Part shown: positions 38,201-53,200 of the stretch, one piece after another | Layout: every line of letters begins with the position of its first letter | Position numbering within the stretch: the first letter of the stretch is position 1 | DNA from: Corbicula japonica | Taxonomy: Eukaryota > Mollusca > Bivalvia > Venerida > Cyrenidae | Direction: 5' to 3' | Length of the DNA: 64,000 bases | Assembly: GCA_038501625.1 (NCBI GenBank) | Contig: JAZAYU010000005.1 | Location: 13,789,484 to 13,853,483, forward strand | Notes under the pieces: model-generated | What the model was told of the DNA's origin: nothing | Database searches by the model: none | What the model saw: only the letters and a program-made list of their open reading frames with translations | Translations under genes and position numbers: made by a program

Positions 38201-41200
38201 ACATTCCTACCTAGGTCAAAGATATAAACTGAGATTGGAGACCATTTTCAAATTAAAAGCATTTAATAGGCTGAAATGGAGAGCTGTCTCAAATTTAGCT
38301 CTCCATTTCAGCCTATCAGATGCTTGATAATTTAGACTGGTCTCCACTCTTGGCTGAAATTGGAAGCTTGCCTCCATTTCAGCAAATCAGATGCTTGAGA
38401 TATGAGAATGGTCTCCATTCTAAGTTCTATCATCTTGGGTCCTGTATTTACTGTTCTTAAATCAAACTGATGCAAGGTCTACAGTAGTATGAACTTTGAC
38501 AAATATTGTCCTTAGTAATTAAATGTTTAACAAACTATGAAGCAGAAATACCACATCTGCACCAAACATTTCATTAAAACTGCCAATATTTGAAGCAGTA
38601 ACTTCTAATGACTATATTTTACTATGACCTGAATGTTTACCTCCCTTTGTAGAAGATTCCATAAGTCAACAGCAGCTCATTAATTATGCAGTAATTTAAT
38701 AAGAATTCATTAATATTTCTTGAGTATTAATTTTCATGTTTTCATGGGCAGTTCAATCACTTTATTTGAAACCCCTTAAAATATAAAAATGTACTTAAAT
38801 GTGATTCAATAAAATGGAAAACGACAAGTTTGAGAATCCATGAAAATAACAATTCACTGTGGATAATTTCATGCAATGTATAGATGCTTCACAATCGATA
38901 ATTTTGTATTGTTAACTTCTTCAACATTCTTGTTCATGCTTTATCTCTGATACCGCAATATTATTACTATAGTATTTCTCAAAACTCTTATTCTTTGCTA
39001 ATACCTTTGCATCATTATATTTTGTGCCAGTTTAATTCTTTCGTGAAATGGGTAGTGCACGAAACCAAAGGGCAGCAAAATGCAATGTTGTGAATGCCTA
39101 ATATATTACAACAAAACAACTGTGAAAAATTTATGCCCATGCTAAATAGTTACTTGAGGCTTCTCAGTTCTGTGGAAAAATCAGTCTGTCCAAAATAAAA
39201 CAATACAATTTTAATTAGATTATCAACTTTAAACTTAATGTATCTACTCGTATACCTCAAAGAAAAAAGCACTTGGTGAGAAACAAAAGAATGAATCTAA
39301 CAGTGAAATGTGTAGATCCTGATCTGAAGGATGATCTGGATCTAAGATCAGGATCTACACTGTTTTATAATGGGATAACAGCCATTTCACATGGAGTAAA
39401 TGGTTAATATAGAAGGGGCTATTATGATCACTCCTACCTTCCAGGCTTGAGTAGTTTCATGATCTAGTTTAAGCCATTTCTGTATATCACTTACTCTCCT
39501 CTCTACCTGAAAATGTAAAGTTGACAGCCATTAAGTAAATGCATAGAACTTTACTTTATCACTGAAAACAGATCTGCAAGAATCAGAGCTATACCCCTGG
39601 CACATACAACTGCATAAAATGGTTTTAAGGTTGACACAATATTAAGTTATACCTGAACAAATTATATGAAACTCATTACACTGTCACCATGGTTTCACAT
39701 CATCTATCTGTGTCTGCTAGTTATAGCATCACCATGATGAAAGTTTATGTTAAGGACGGTAATCACATTCAACTCCCAGAGTTAACCATTGCCCAAGGTT
39801 ATAAAACTGAGCATGGAAACCAGTCTCAAATCTCAAGCATCTGATTGGCTGAAATGGCGACCAGTCGCCATTTCAGCCAATCAGATGCTTGAGATTTGAG
39901 ACTGGTTTCCAATCTCAGCTTTATAACCTTGGGACCATTTCCTCCATAGATGTGACTTTTATCACATGCACATCGGGAGGAATGCAGTCGGCAAAAGCAA
40001 TAGCAACGGCCATCTTCTCTTGAAAACCTGTGCAGCGCATGACCTCCTTATCACCAACACAGTCTTCTGCTTACCTAACCATAAAAAGACGTCCTGGATG
40101 CACCCACGTAGCAAGCATTGGCATCTTATAGATTACATCATAGTCTTGGAGGCACCCACAAGGAAAAAAGGCAAACAAACGACTGAATGTCACCAAGCTG
40201 GAACAGCACTCTGTGCGCCAGAATCTCAGCGAGGACCTGGACAGCAAGCTGAGCGAACTTAACCTAGGCTCAAACGGAGTGGAAGATGACTGGACAGCCT
40301 TCAGAGACACCATTTTCAACACTGCTCTCACTCACCTTGGCCAAAACACGCGGAAACACCAGGACTGGTTCGACGAAAATGACTGGTGATCCAGAAGCTG
40401 CTCGACGAAAAGCGGCAAGCCCATAGAGACTTTCAGCAAGACACCGCGTCCGCCTCCAAAAAATCAGCCTTCACATCAATAAAAGGCAAGGTACAGACAA
40501 AGCTCAGAGAGATGCAGGACTCTTGGCTTAGCAACAAGGCAGACGAGATACAGAAATACGCTGACAGCAACAACTACAAGCGCTTCTACGATGCCCTTAA
40601 GGCCATTTACGGGCCTCAGTCCTCAGGAACTTCCCCATTGCTCAACACAGACAGGACCACATTGCTCAGAGAAAAGTGCAATCTTAGAGAGATGGGCAGA
40701 GCATTTCAACAATGTGTTGAACATGCCTTCCTCCATCAATGACGAAACCATCGCTCGCATGCCACATGTAGACTTCAACACATCCCTGGCAGAGCCCCCA
40801 ACACAGTCAGAAGTACAGAAAGCCATCAAGTTTCTTTCCAATGGCAAGGCCCAAGGTTCTGACGCTATTCCAGCTGAGATTTATCAAATTGGGGGGCAAG
40901 TCCTGGTACAGAAGCTAACAGAGCTCTTTCAAACCATGTGGCAACAGGAAGTTATTCCGCAGGAGCTCAAGGACGCCTCCATTGTCCACCTGTGCAAAAG
41001 GAAAGGAAACAGGCAGTCCTGTGATAACCACCATGGAATCTCACTCCTCGTCACTGCGGGCAAGATCCTCGCGAGAGTCCTTATCAACCGCCTCATTCAG
41101 CACCTGGAAGTTGGACACCTGCCAGAGAGTCAGTGTGGCTTTAGAAAAGGTCGTGGAACAGTTGACATGATATTTGCCGCCCGTCAACTTCAGGAGAAGT

Positions 41201-44200
41201 GCCAGGAACAGCACACTGACCTCTACACGATTCTTGTCGACCTGACCAAAGCCTTTGACACCGTCAGTCGCGAAGGGCTCTGGAAGATCATGAGAAAGTT
41301 TGGCTGTCCTGACAAGTTCATCAGCATGGTTCGTCAGTTCCACAATGACATGTTGGCTCGAGTACTGGATGATGGAGACTCCTCCGAAGCATTCCCTGTC
41401 ACAAACGGTGTCAAGCAAGGCTGCGTACTTGCACCCACTCTGTTCAGCATGATGTTCACCTGGCAGGATAAAGTTCCCGACACAGAGGTTCTTTCTAGAG
41501 CTGATCTTCCCAGCATCTACGCCTTGCTGAAGAAAGCCCAAGTCAGATGGGCAGGTCATCTTGTTCGGATGCCAGATACTCGCCTACCCAAGAGACTCTT
41601 TTATGGTGAACTGACGGAAGGCAAGCGCTCTCGGGTGGACAAAGGAAGCGCTACAAAGATACCCTCAAAGCCTCTCTCAAGAGTTTTCGATAAACGCTGA
41701 CACCTGGGAGACAGCAGCGCTAATCGACCAACCTGGCGACGCCATATTAGACAAGGTGCCTCCTTCTACGAACAGAACAGGATTGCTGAGGCCCAAAGAA
41801 AACTTGAGATGCAAAAATCCAGATTCAACTCCGTGCCTTCAGCTCCGGCAGACCACATGTGCCCGACCTGCGGCAGAGCCTTCTGAAGGCGCATCGTACT
41901 GATCAGCCACAGCCGGACACATCGTACCCCATCTACCATTTAAACAGTGTGATGTCCCTTGGTCATCGTCGACAACGACAGACAACCATCATCATCACAT
42001 GGACAAAGAGTGTAGTTCCAGATCAGCTGGTATATCCATGCTTTCTGATAAGGATCTACACTGTTCACTTTTAGACTCAAGGAGTGAACAGTGTAGATTC
42101 TAATCAGATGGCATGGATGTGCTATCTGATCACGATCTACAGATCTACACTGTGTGCACATGCGATAAAACCTTTATATAAGGAGTAAAGGCTTTAATAC
42201 ATTAATATCCATCATATTTCAGATAGATCAGTAAGTGAATTCTATATATTAGATAAATGCAACTAACTAGATGGGTGTTCAGATGAACACTGTGTTGCCC
42301 CTCATGTCTTTGTCAGAAACAATGTTTAGTTATAGTGACAAAATCCAAGCACAACATGGGGCATAACTCTGTCAATGTGACCTTGATCTAAAGATGGTTA
42401 CTTCATCATGACCCTGTTGTCATAAGCAATATAATTTGTTAGTTTGATTAAGAAATATTAGGGAATGGCAGTTATTGCCAATGTTAAGTCTCCTTGACCA
42501 ATAGATGGACAAAGCAATCCCTATGTATTGCATTTTCTTCTAAAGGTAGACACAAAAACACCATAAAGACCAAAAAGTTATGATACAGTGTAAACATGCT
42601 ATGATAGTGAGGCAGCATATGCAACATGTATATTGAAAAAAGGATAAAATGAGAATCTTTTAAAGAAAAAATTACAACATGCAATACTTGACATGAGTAA
42701 CTTGGTAGGTTTGTAAAACCATAACATAGTTTTCTATAAAATTTTACAGAGGCCAAGAATATAGGCTACAAAAAGAGAATCTTAGATTTTCTTGGTTTTC
42801 TTGAATGTTTGCAAAGTTGATAAGGAACAAAGTATTATATTCACAATGACATATCTCGGGCCATTATCTTTAATAGTGTAAATCTTGCCCACAAGTCCGA
42901 AATATGCTGAAAATCAACAATTTAGTATTTATAAGTTTTACAACCTACCTGTGTGAGGGACCTAGAGAGTGAGTATCTTTCTGGATTCTGTGTTGACTGG
43001 TGAACGGCCATTTTCACTTTTTCTCTAATAGCTCTACACATGATATACCTGTAACCAGATAACCAGAATTACATTAACCCTTTACTTCATAAAATCACCT
43101 TTATTGCATGGGTGAACATTGTAGATCCAGATCAGCTGTCACATCCATTCCATCTGATCAGGATCCGCACTGTTCGCTTTTTGATTTGTAAGGTTATTTC
43201 TGAGCAAAATGTGACCAGTGCATATCCAGATCCGATTGCACAAATGTATCGGCTAATCTAAATCTACACTTTTCGCCCCTGCTATAAAAGCTGTATAAAT
43301 GGCGGTAAGTGTAGAGCAGTGGAAGCCAATAACTTGGTCTCCATTTTTTTAACCTTTACACTGTTAAGCTAAGAAAGATGGTTGAAGCAGTGTTTTATAC
43401 AGAAATCTGAAACAGGTAACTGTATAACTTCTTCTTGGGCTCAAGATCTTAAAACTGAGATTGGAGACCAGTCTCAAATCTCAAGCATTTGATTGGCTAA
43501 AATGGTGACTGTTTGTCATTTCAGCCAATCAGATGCTTGAGATTGGAGACAGTTCTCCAGTTAACGTTTTATCATCTTGGGCCCTGGTTTTAAAGACAGG
43601 CCATTCCCTGAACTGGATTTAATATTTGCTGCCCTAGTGAGACAACAACTTGCATGTTATTGAAAAGGACCAATATGCAAAAGCACAAATGCAGTTATAC
43701 TTGCACGTTCAACTCACTATTATTTGCAGATTGTCCGAAACTGATCATTACTGTGAATTGAAGTTTGGGTGTCTAGAATATCAAGGCCCTAAAATGAAAT
43801 CCCTTTCACTGTCGTTTGCATTGGAGGCATAATCCTCCTCAAAGAAAACAAGTTAAAATTAAGTCATGTTAAAATTAGTCTGTCAGTATAGGACAAATTA
43901 ATACTGGGTGTTTAAGACAAGTGGTTGGTGAATGCAGGTGGAAACTAAGGCTTATTATTACTGTAAACTGGCCAAACATGGGATAAAGCCATAACAATTT
44001 GGTCCAAAGATCATAAAACTAAGATTGGAGACCAGTCTCAAATCTCAAGCATCAGACTGGCTGAAATGGTGACCAGTTGTTGAACCATGAATATAAATAT
44101 TGAATTATCTACAGCATGTTCTAAGTGTTGACTATACATTAGTGAATATCGTTCAGAGGAAACCAATGTGTGTATCCTGAGATTTCTTTAGTATGCGTAT

Positions 44201-47200
44201 CCCTTAGGATATTTATATCACAGTTGTGTTATTCTTATGACACCTTAACCAATATAAACCGCAGAAATTTTTCCTTCCTGGGAACCGAAAGGCAGAAATA
44301 AAAAAGGCAGAAATTTGTGCATCCATTTTTATGGGCAGAAATTTATCATTTATAATTAACCCGCTATACAGTATTTCTGTCATGACTGTGTAAGTTTAGT
44401 AGTTAAAACCCAGTTCTAGTGTTAACCCTTTACTCCATAACTAGGCCTTTTAACATGCGCGACCGGTGTAGATCCAGATCTGCAAATCTGTGCTTTCTGA
44501 TCTAGATCTACATTGGTCAGAAATAATAAACCTTAAAAACTGTATAGATACTGATCAATGGCATGAATGTGCCAGCTAATCTAGATCTACACAGTTTGTC
44601 CATGCCATAAATGGTATATCTACATAAAGGATTAAACCATATTGTCCCATATAATTTTCCAAAGAAGCCTCATAGAAATCATTTAGCTTTCAACTGTTTA
44701 TATTAGAGTGAGGCCAGGTCACAAGGTTAATAAACTGAGAATGGAAACCAGTTTCAAATCTCAAGCATCTGATTGGCTGAAATGGCGACCAGTTGCCATT
44801 TCAGCCAATCAGATGCTTGAGATTTGAGACTGGTTTCAAATTTCAGTTTTACAATCTTCAGCTCAGTATTTATGATCATAAGTAACACTATTACATTAAA
44901 TGAATTCCAAGCTGAAACACTAAAACAGGGTTACACATTCCAACACATTTCTATCAATTCCCTAAAGAGTGTAATCAGACATGGTTAGTTATCAGTAACA
45001 AAAAACGTTCTGTTGTTTGTTTTATTGTAGTGTCTTGAATATGTTATGGATGCCACCTTTTTTTTACCTTTGGAATTAATATTTTTATAACTGATGAAAT
45101 GAATTAATCACACCTATCAGATGTCTGTGCAAGAAATTACAAAAATTAAAAACACCATAAAAAAATAATGACCCTATATAATAATAATAGTACTGTGAAA
45201 TTAATAAATTTGTCTTGGATAATTTTCGTTTCTTTTACTGTGAGCCAGATCTCAATGAAAATGAAATGATCACCTCAATATGCTAAATTAAATGTTGGTA
45301 TTTTTTCATTCAAAATCCAAAAAAAAAAGTCTTCTTTTTAAAAAAGAAAACAAAGTAAAATTAAATGTCCACGAAAAATAAAAGACATTACAACTCTGAT
45401 GAAGGTTATAAAACTGAGATTGGAAACAGTCTCAAATCTCAAGTATCTGATTGGCTGAAATGGCGACCAGTCGCCATTTCAGCCAATCAGATGCTTGAGA
45501 TTTTAGACTGGTTTCCATTCTCAGTTTTATAACCTTGGGAACAAAAATTACCAAGTAGTTTTCTTCTTCAGCAAGCCAATCACCTGGTTGTCTTTGTCTA
45601 AAAAGTACAGCACCTTTCCTTCTGTATCAAAACCTCCTCTTATCTGTAAGACAACAAACAATGTTGGAAAACATGATATTGAAATACATTTTACACTGAT
45701 TGAAATAGTGTCCAAACTGAGACAGTCATATTTGCTGACTGACAAGTCACCTTGCACACTTAGGGACATACTTTGATTCAAGTTAAAAGATTTTTACTCG
45801 CATAATAATGATTAACAATTAATACTGTTCCAGTGTTATGTTAACAATTAACAGTCAGATAGCAGAGAGCATATTTTAATTTAAGTCTGTCGTGGCCATG
45901 ACCTCTACCCTAGACTGCAGGTTTAAAGCCCACCAGGGTTGAGATACATCTGCAGTTCCCAAATCCACATTCCGCGCGAGTACTGGCTGGAAACCCAGTA
46001 AGCAGTCATTGAGCATGATTAATATAAGTTGGAATAACATGTTTTACAACTGATTTAAAATAAACTAAGTTTAACCCTTTCCACCATATATATGCATGTG
46101 CGACCAGTGTAGATCCAGATCAGCTTGCACATCCGTGCCGTCTGATCAGGATCTGCACTGGTCGCATTTTGGTCAGAAATAACCCAATGAATCAAAAAGC
46201 GAACAGTTTTGATCCTGATCAGATGGCATGGATGTGCCGGCTGATCTGGATCTAAACTGTTCGCCCACACATTAAAGGTGTGTCTATGGGGGAAAGGGAT
46301 AAACTAAACCGGAGTGGTCTATGTTCATGACAACAGAATCCTTGATCACTTACCTGGTGTATGTATTCATCAAGATCTTTCATCTTAACTTCTTCATATG
46401 TCACTGGGTCTAATTTAAGGCACTTGGCAATCTGAAAGACCAAAAGTTAGCCATTAACAAAAATCATGTGTGATGTTCGAGAAATTTTGCAAATTGGAAC
46501 TGCTTTTGGTTGGTTAATTGGGTAACAGTCCGAACGGTTAATATCCCAAGGTGAAAGGGATTACTTGTGACAGACAGGCTAAGGGAAACAGTTCAAGAAG
46601 TCATTCACAACACAAGACAACAGTTTTGACTGTTACCCTAAAAGAACAAAAAAAAACTCTTTTATTACTTGATCAAATGTTCATAAACCAACCATTAAGA
46701 GTGGCAAGCAGTTTACTCTTGAGACTTTCTTACATAATGCAACATACACATTAACATAATAAGAGAAATACACTATCAAACAAATGAGAACAGGATTAAA
46801 TATTAATGATATGCAGGTAATAAGTTAAATTCATCATTGATTCATGTACAATAGAAAAAAATCATAGGCATTTGTATGTTAAAGGTATCAGGTATCAATA
46901 TCTATAAAAATACTGAAAATATCTAGTATTTTGAAACCCAAACTCCCAAAAATAGAATATTTAGCATGATAAATTTACTGTGAAAAAATAAACGGCTTGA
47001 ATCCAAAAATTCAATTCCTATAACTGTAAATCTTCTGCCACCATTTTAGAAGATACTTTTTTTGACTGAGAATACTGTCCTTAAAATAATTGAAAAAAAA
47101 AATTATTATATGATTTAAGTGAAATTAAAGCTTTAATTAACTTCAGTTTGTTCTACAAGAAATTCATGCAAGTTTCCTATAATATTACATGTACTATTTC

Positions 47201-50200
47201 TGTAGTTCTTTCCCACTTACTTCTATACCGACATTTGGTGGAACAACATTTAAGTGGTGTAGCTTCTCGGAAGAGTCTAATTCACACTTTGTCCATGTTA
47301 TAAACTTTAATGCTGGCCTGAAATCACAAGAAGCATATCAATTTGGAACATTTAAAAAGACAACTTATTTCTACTGACTTATATTCTGAACATTTTTATT
47401 ATTTAAATTCCCTGTTTACATTTGTACCATTGATTATATTACTGTAGAACAATTGGAATCCAAAATTCATGGCAAGTGGCCTTTGTCAGGATAGTAATTA
47501 ATGGACAAACTAAAATTCAAGCTCCACATAGCAGTAAGTTCCCCTGAGAGTTACCACTACCATCACAAGAGACCACATAACAATGAAATTTGAAAAATAT
47601 CATGTTACATCTGCAAATATGATAGCTATATTCAGAAGTTTAACATTGGCAACTAATCAGTGACACTGCCATTGGTGACAACGACATGACAATGGTATGT
47701 ATGTTTGCACATGGAAACAAGCATTGGCTGCCATTGAAGACCAGAGCCAGAGTAGAACACCATTCCCCAAATCAAGATGGTATCTGCGAGTCAACAAACG
47801 AATTTAAGCTTTCCTGATTGTCAATGGAATAGATGAGACAGATTCGTTTGGCTGTTGATCTCTTCTATCAATTAATCAGTGTCTGTCAGCAATAACAGTA
47901 TACCTGTTTCTTCAACACCAGCAACAAAGCCTTTTCAATTCTGGTAAAATTTAGTCAAAATGACCTAGACTTGACATTCACTTGGTAATTCAAACTTAAT
48001 TAATGTTCATTTGAACACTTTTAGCCATTGTGTAGTTTGTAAGAATTTAAAAAAAGTCTGACTGACAGACAAAGTAATTTCTATGAACATATACTTCCTT
48101 TTTTTAAATGATTTTATTCAAAGTAGGAATTCAATCAAATAGAAATCTTGTGTTTCATTCCAGAAGGAATCATATAAATATGCAGCATAGTTTCCTTACT
48201 CAACAACAGTGCACTGTTGTAGACTCTCACACACTAAACCATGTATATTATTCTTCAACTAACTCAAGTGCAAGTCTGTACAAACAGGCAAATTGTCCCT
48301 AACTTCCTTAATGCTTTATAAGTTTTATTGGATAAGCAACCAGTGTAGATCCAGATCAGCCATCACATCTATTATCTGATAAGTCTTGATTTTCCCTGGT
48401 TGCTTCTTGGTCAGAACTGAACTTGAAAGCAATCAGTGTAGATCCTGATCAGATGGCACAGATATGCCGAATGATCTGGATTTACACTGTTTGCCCATGT
48501 GATAAAAGTAGTACCTATGGATTTAAGAGTTAAATAACATTAATGGAGTTAGTATTAACCGTGTGGATTCAGAGCAGCTATGAATCTTACAAGGATCTAC
48601 ACTGTTCACTTTTTGATTTATTACGTTATTTCTGACCAAAATACAGCAAGTGCAGATCCACATTAGATGGCACAGATGTGACGGCTGGTTTGGATCTATA
48701 CTGGTCCCACATGCATAAAAATGTGCATATATGGAGAGAAGGGTTAACTATAAACTGTTCAAGCAGGTATTTCTGCCTGGTTCATTAATACTTACTTTTT
48801 TAAATAAGACAGATTAACAACATGTTGATGTTCAGGTGCCAAAATCTCAAACACTGCAGTATATCTACTTTCAACCAGAAAATCCATTAATCTGTAAAAA
48901 ATAAATACATGTACATATAATTTATATATATATGTATAAATATATATATTTATATACATAACGTTTATCATATACCTACTATTCTAGAAAAACTTTATTA
49001 AGGTTTAAAGTTCATCATGACGTGCAAGCCCAAAACAAATGAGATTATCTACTGAGCCTTACCGATCCAATACCAAGATTAACTGTCAGCTATTGGTTGA
49101 TAACCTCAGAAGTTAACCCTTTCCTGTATAGATACATCTTTATTGCTGGGGCAAACAGTTTAGATCCAGATCAGCCGGCACATCCGTGCCGTCTGATCAG
49201 GATCTAAACTGTTTGCTTTTGATTCATTAGGTTATTTCTGACCAAAATGTGACCATTGCAGATCCTGATCAGATGGCATGGATGTGCCGGCTGATCTGGA
49301 TCTACACTGGTTGCACATGCGTATAAATGTGTATATATCAAGGAAAGGGTTAACAAACAATGAACAAAGAAAATGTCATTTTAACCCTATTCTATTGTTT
49401 AAAACAAGATCACCTGGAACATACATGCTGTCTGATAAAGATATACACTGTGAGCTTTTAGATTCATCAGGTTAATTCTGACCAAGAAGTGAGCGTTGTA
49501 GATTCAGATCAGAGAACATGGATGTGCCAGCTGATCTTGATCTGTGCTGACCACACATGTGATGAAACCCATGAATATGGAGTAAAGGATAATACATATG
49601 ATTTTCAAAAGTCATACAAAATACATTCTTGGTATGCACAGAAAATAGATTCTTCATACCTTTGTTGATCTTTCGGAGACATTTGGTCTAACACATCCAT
49701 CACAGTGTGACACACTTCTGAGGCAATTTTGTATCTCGGTCCTGTATATTTATTGATATCATCTGCAATAACAAAATACAAACAACCTTAGACAAGTTGT
49801 TTTGGTGTGTTTTTTATCAAAAGGTTAGTTTGTTCTTTAAAGTGTTTTGAGTAAAGAGGGATGAGGTTAAAACGAGGTTGAAAACTATCAAATGATACGG
49901 TTACGTGTATCTTCAGCTTCTTCTAGAATATGGACTGCACTTTATTTGACCCAACGAAGAGAAATATAGAATAAAAATCGGCATATTTTACATTTACTAC
50001 TTATGAGAGATATTTGAGAATTTTGGAAATACAATTTTAACTCCTTGTAAGTTCTTTTTCAGTTGGAATCAGTCGGCACACTTCTTTTGATTTTACTCTT
50101 GTGTTAAATTCACAGAAAGGGCAAAACTTCTTCTGCGTCTAGAAGTCACATAAAATGGTTTGGAGAGGGACTTCTCATCTCATAATTATTCCTAGGGGTG

Positions 50201-53200
50201 GACGATATACCCCAGTATATATCCCGGGGTACACTTGTTATTGCAGCACATTTGCCGACGAAATGATATCACAATGTGATTTTCAAATAATGGTACACTG
50301 GTTATTGCAGTACATTTGCCGAAAACACAATATCGCAATGTGATTTTCAAGTACCAGTATTTGTTACTTAAAATGAAACCGACTTGAAACAATGCAATTT
50401 AAACATTAACAAGCTGTAATATGTGAATTTATTAGAATCCTTGCAATCAATTTTATTGATAAGTATCAGGTACATAAGCAGACTGTTTTCTGCTTATTTT
50501 CCATCTCATCTTGCACAGTATGGAAACTGCCAGTGTTAATCACTGTTATTGACAAAAAAGTCAACCTAGTACAATGTTTTGCATTTTATTTTATCAATAA
50601 TAAATTATTGCAATATATTGTAATTATTGCAATATATTGTAATTATTGCAATATATTGTAATATATTGCAATATGTAAGTAAAATATCTCAATATATGGC
50701 AATATCATTTTTTCTGGCAGTACCCATCCCTAATTATTCCATCATGGCAAAATAAATAGGCTAAAACAAATCCCCTTCACATCAGCAGATAAACAAGAGC
50801 TGTCTGAGGAGACAATGTGCTCGACTATTTGAATCTTTAAAAAAAATGCAATTTGAAGATTAAAACAATAACAACTATGGCCAAACATTCATGTGCAATC
50901 AGGAAAAGTATTAACAAGTGAATGGGAGAAAGTAATTTCAAATAACAGAAATAATTCCATAATGTTCCATAAATATTGAACTAAAAGGGGAATAACAGTG
51001 AAATATTTTTGGAAGAGTTAAAAAAACTTTTTAGTAATTTATGATTGGAGAAATTTACTTTAAGTTCAATATCAATTACTTCAGTAATGTTACAGAAAAA
51101 GAACTGAAATGAAAAAAAGCATTACCTAGATATCATCGAGATATACTTTCTGACCAAGCTTGAAGAAGATCCAACCAAAATTAACACCTCTAGAGTGCAG
51201 ACAAGCTTTTTCTTTCATTTGACCTACTAAACATTCTGACCAAGTTTAAAGAAGATTGCACCAAAATAAAGACCGCTGGAGTGCGTAGACGTTTTTCTAT
51301 AATTTGAACTAGTGACCTAGATTTCAAGGTCACCCGACCCAAGTTCAAACTTGATGAAATGAAAAAAAGCATTACTTTAACAAGTGGACCAATTGGCCCT
51401 AAATCGCTCACCTGTCAAATTTGACCTAGATATCATTGAGATAAACATTCTGACCAAGTTTGAAGAAGATCCAACCAAAAATAAGACCGCTAGAGTGCGG
51501 ACAAGCTTTTTCTATAATTTGACCTAGTGTCCTAGTTTTTAAGGTCACATAACCCAGTTTCAAACTTGAGCTAGATATCATTGAGATAAACATTCTGACA
51601 AAGTTTCAGAAAGATTGGACCAAAATTAAGACCTCTAATGCAGACAAGCTTTTTCTTTAATTTGACCTACTGACCTAGTTTTAAGGGTCACATGACCCAG
51701 GTACGAACTTGATCTAGATATCATTGAGATAAACATTCTGAACATGTTTAAAGAAGATCACACCAAAATTGAGACTGCTAGAGTGCGGACAAGCTTTTTC
51801 TATAATTTGACCTAGTGACCTAGATTTCAAGGTCACATGACCCAGTTTCGAACTTGATCTAGATATCATTGAGATAAACATTCTGACCAAGTTTGAAGAA
51901 GATTGGATAAAAATTATGACCGCTAGAGTGCGGACAACAATTGTGAACGGACGAACGGACGCCGGACGAAGGGTGATCACAAAAGCTCACCCTGTCACTA
52001 TGTGACAGGTGAGCTAAAAAGCATACAGTAGGTCAAGTGAAAGTGATCTAGATTATGATGGTTAAATTTTTTTTCAAGTTTGAAGTTGATATCTGTATTA
52101 GTTTCAAAGTTATGGGCCAAGTGCATAAAAACTTGAAAACAAAATCTATTTTAAAAAGGACATAAATTAAAAAAAAATTGTAGCAGAGTTTTGGGTCTTG
52201 GTGGTTATGATAAAGATTATCATAGTGACTATACTTGTATATTCTAAGTTTGAAGTTCATATCTCATGTTGTTTCAAAGTTATGGATCAAGCGCATATTT
52301 CGGCTAATGCAAAATCTAAGTTCAAAAGGGGCATAACTTACAGAAATATTTCCGGTAGAGTTATGGGTCTTCTTGATAATGATTGAGAAACTGATGTCAA
52401 ACATATATTTCAAGTTTTAAAGTAATATCTCCAGTTGTTTAAAAGTTATGAGAATATTGCATAAGTGAAAAGGGGCATAACTTGCGAAATATTGGTAGCA
52501 GAGTTATGGGTCTTTTTGAAAATGACATAGATTTTGATGATGAATATAAATTCTAAGTTTCAAGGTTATATCTCAAGTAGTTGTGAAGTTATATGCCAAG
52601 TGCATATTTTGCTTAACACAAAATTTAAGTGAAAAAGGGGCATGACTTGAAAAATATTGGAAGCAGGGTTATGAGTCTTGTTGGTTATAATGTAGATTTT
52701 GATAGTGAATATATATTTCAAGTTTCAAGGCAATATCTCAAGTAGTTCCAAAGTTATGAGCCAAGTGCATATTTTGCTCAACGCAAAATGTAAGTGAAAA
52801 AGGGGGGTAACTTAAAAAATATTGGTAGCAGAGTTATGGGTTTTGTTGGAAATGATGTAGAATTTGATGGTGAATATATATTCCAAGTTTCAAAGTGCAT
52901 ATTTTGCTTAACACAAAATTTAAGTGAAAAAGGGGAATAACTTGAAAAATATTGGAAGCAGGGTTATGGGTCTTGTTGGTTATAATGTAGATTTAGATAG
53001 TGAATATATATTTCAAGTTTCAAGGCAATATCTCAAGTAGTTCCAAAGTTATGAGCCAAGTGCATATTTTGCTCAACGCAAAATGTAAGTGAAAAAGGGG
53101 GGTAACTTAAAAAATATTGGTAGCAGAGTTATGGGTTTTGTTGGAAATGATGTAGAATTTGATGGTGAATATATATTCCAAGTTTCAAGTTGATATCTCA

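Noticed and set aside
40591..41700. 369-codon frame as an intact reverse transcriptase
   Set aside because: The YxDD catalytic block is missing, the frame begins inside the element after a frameshift, and flanking duplications mark a dead 5'-truncated copy.
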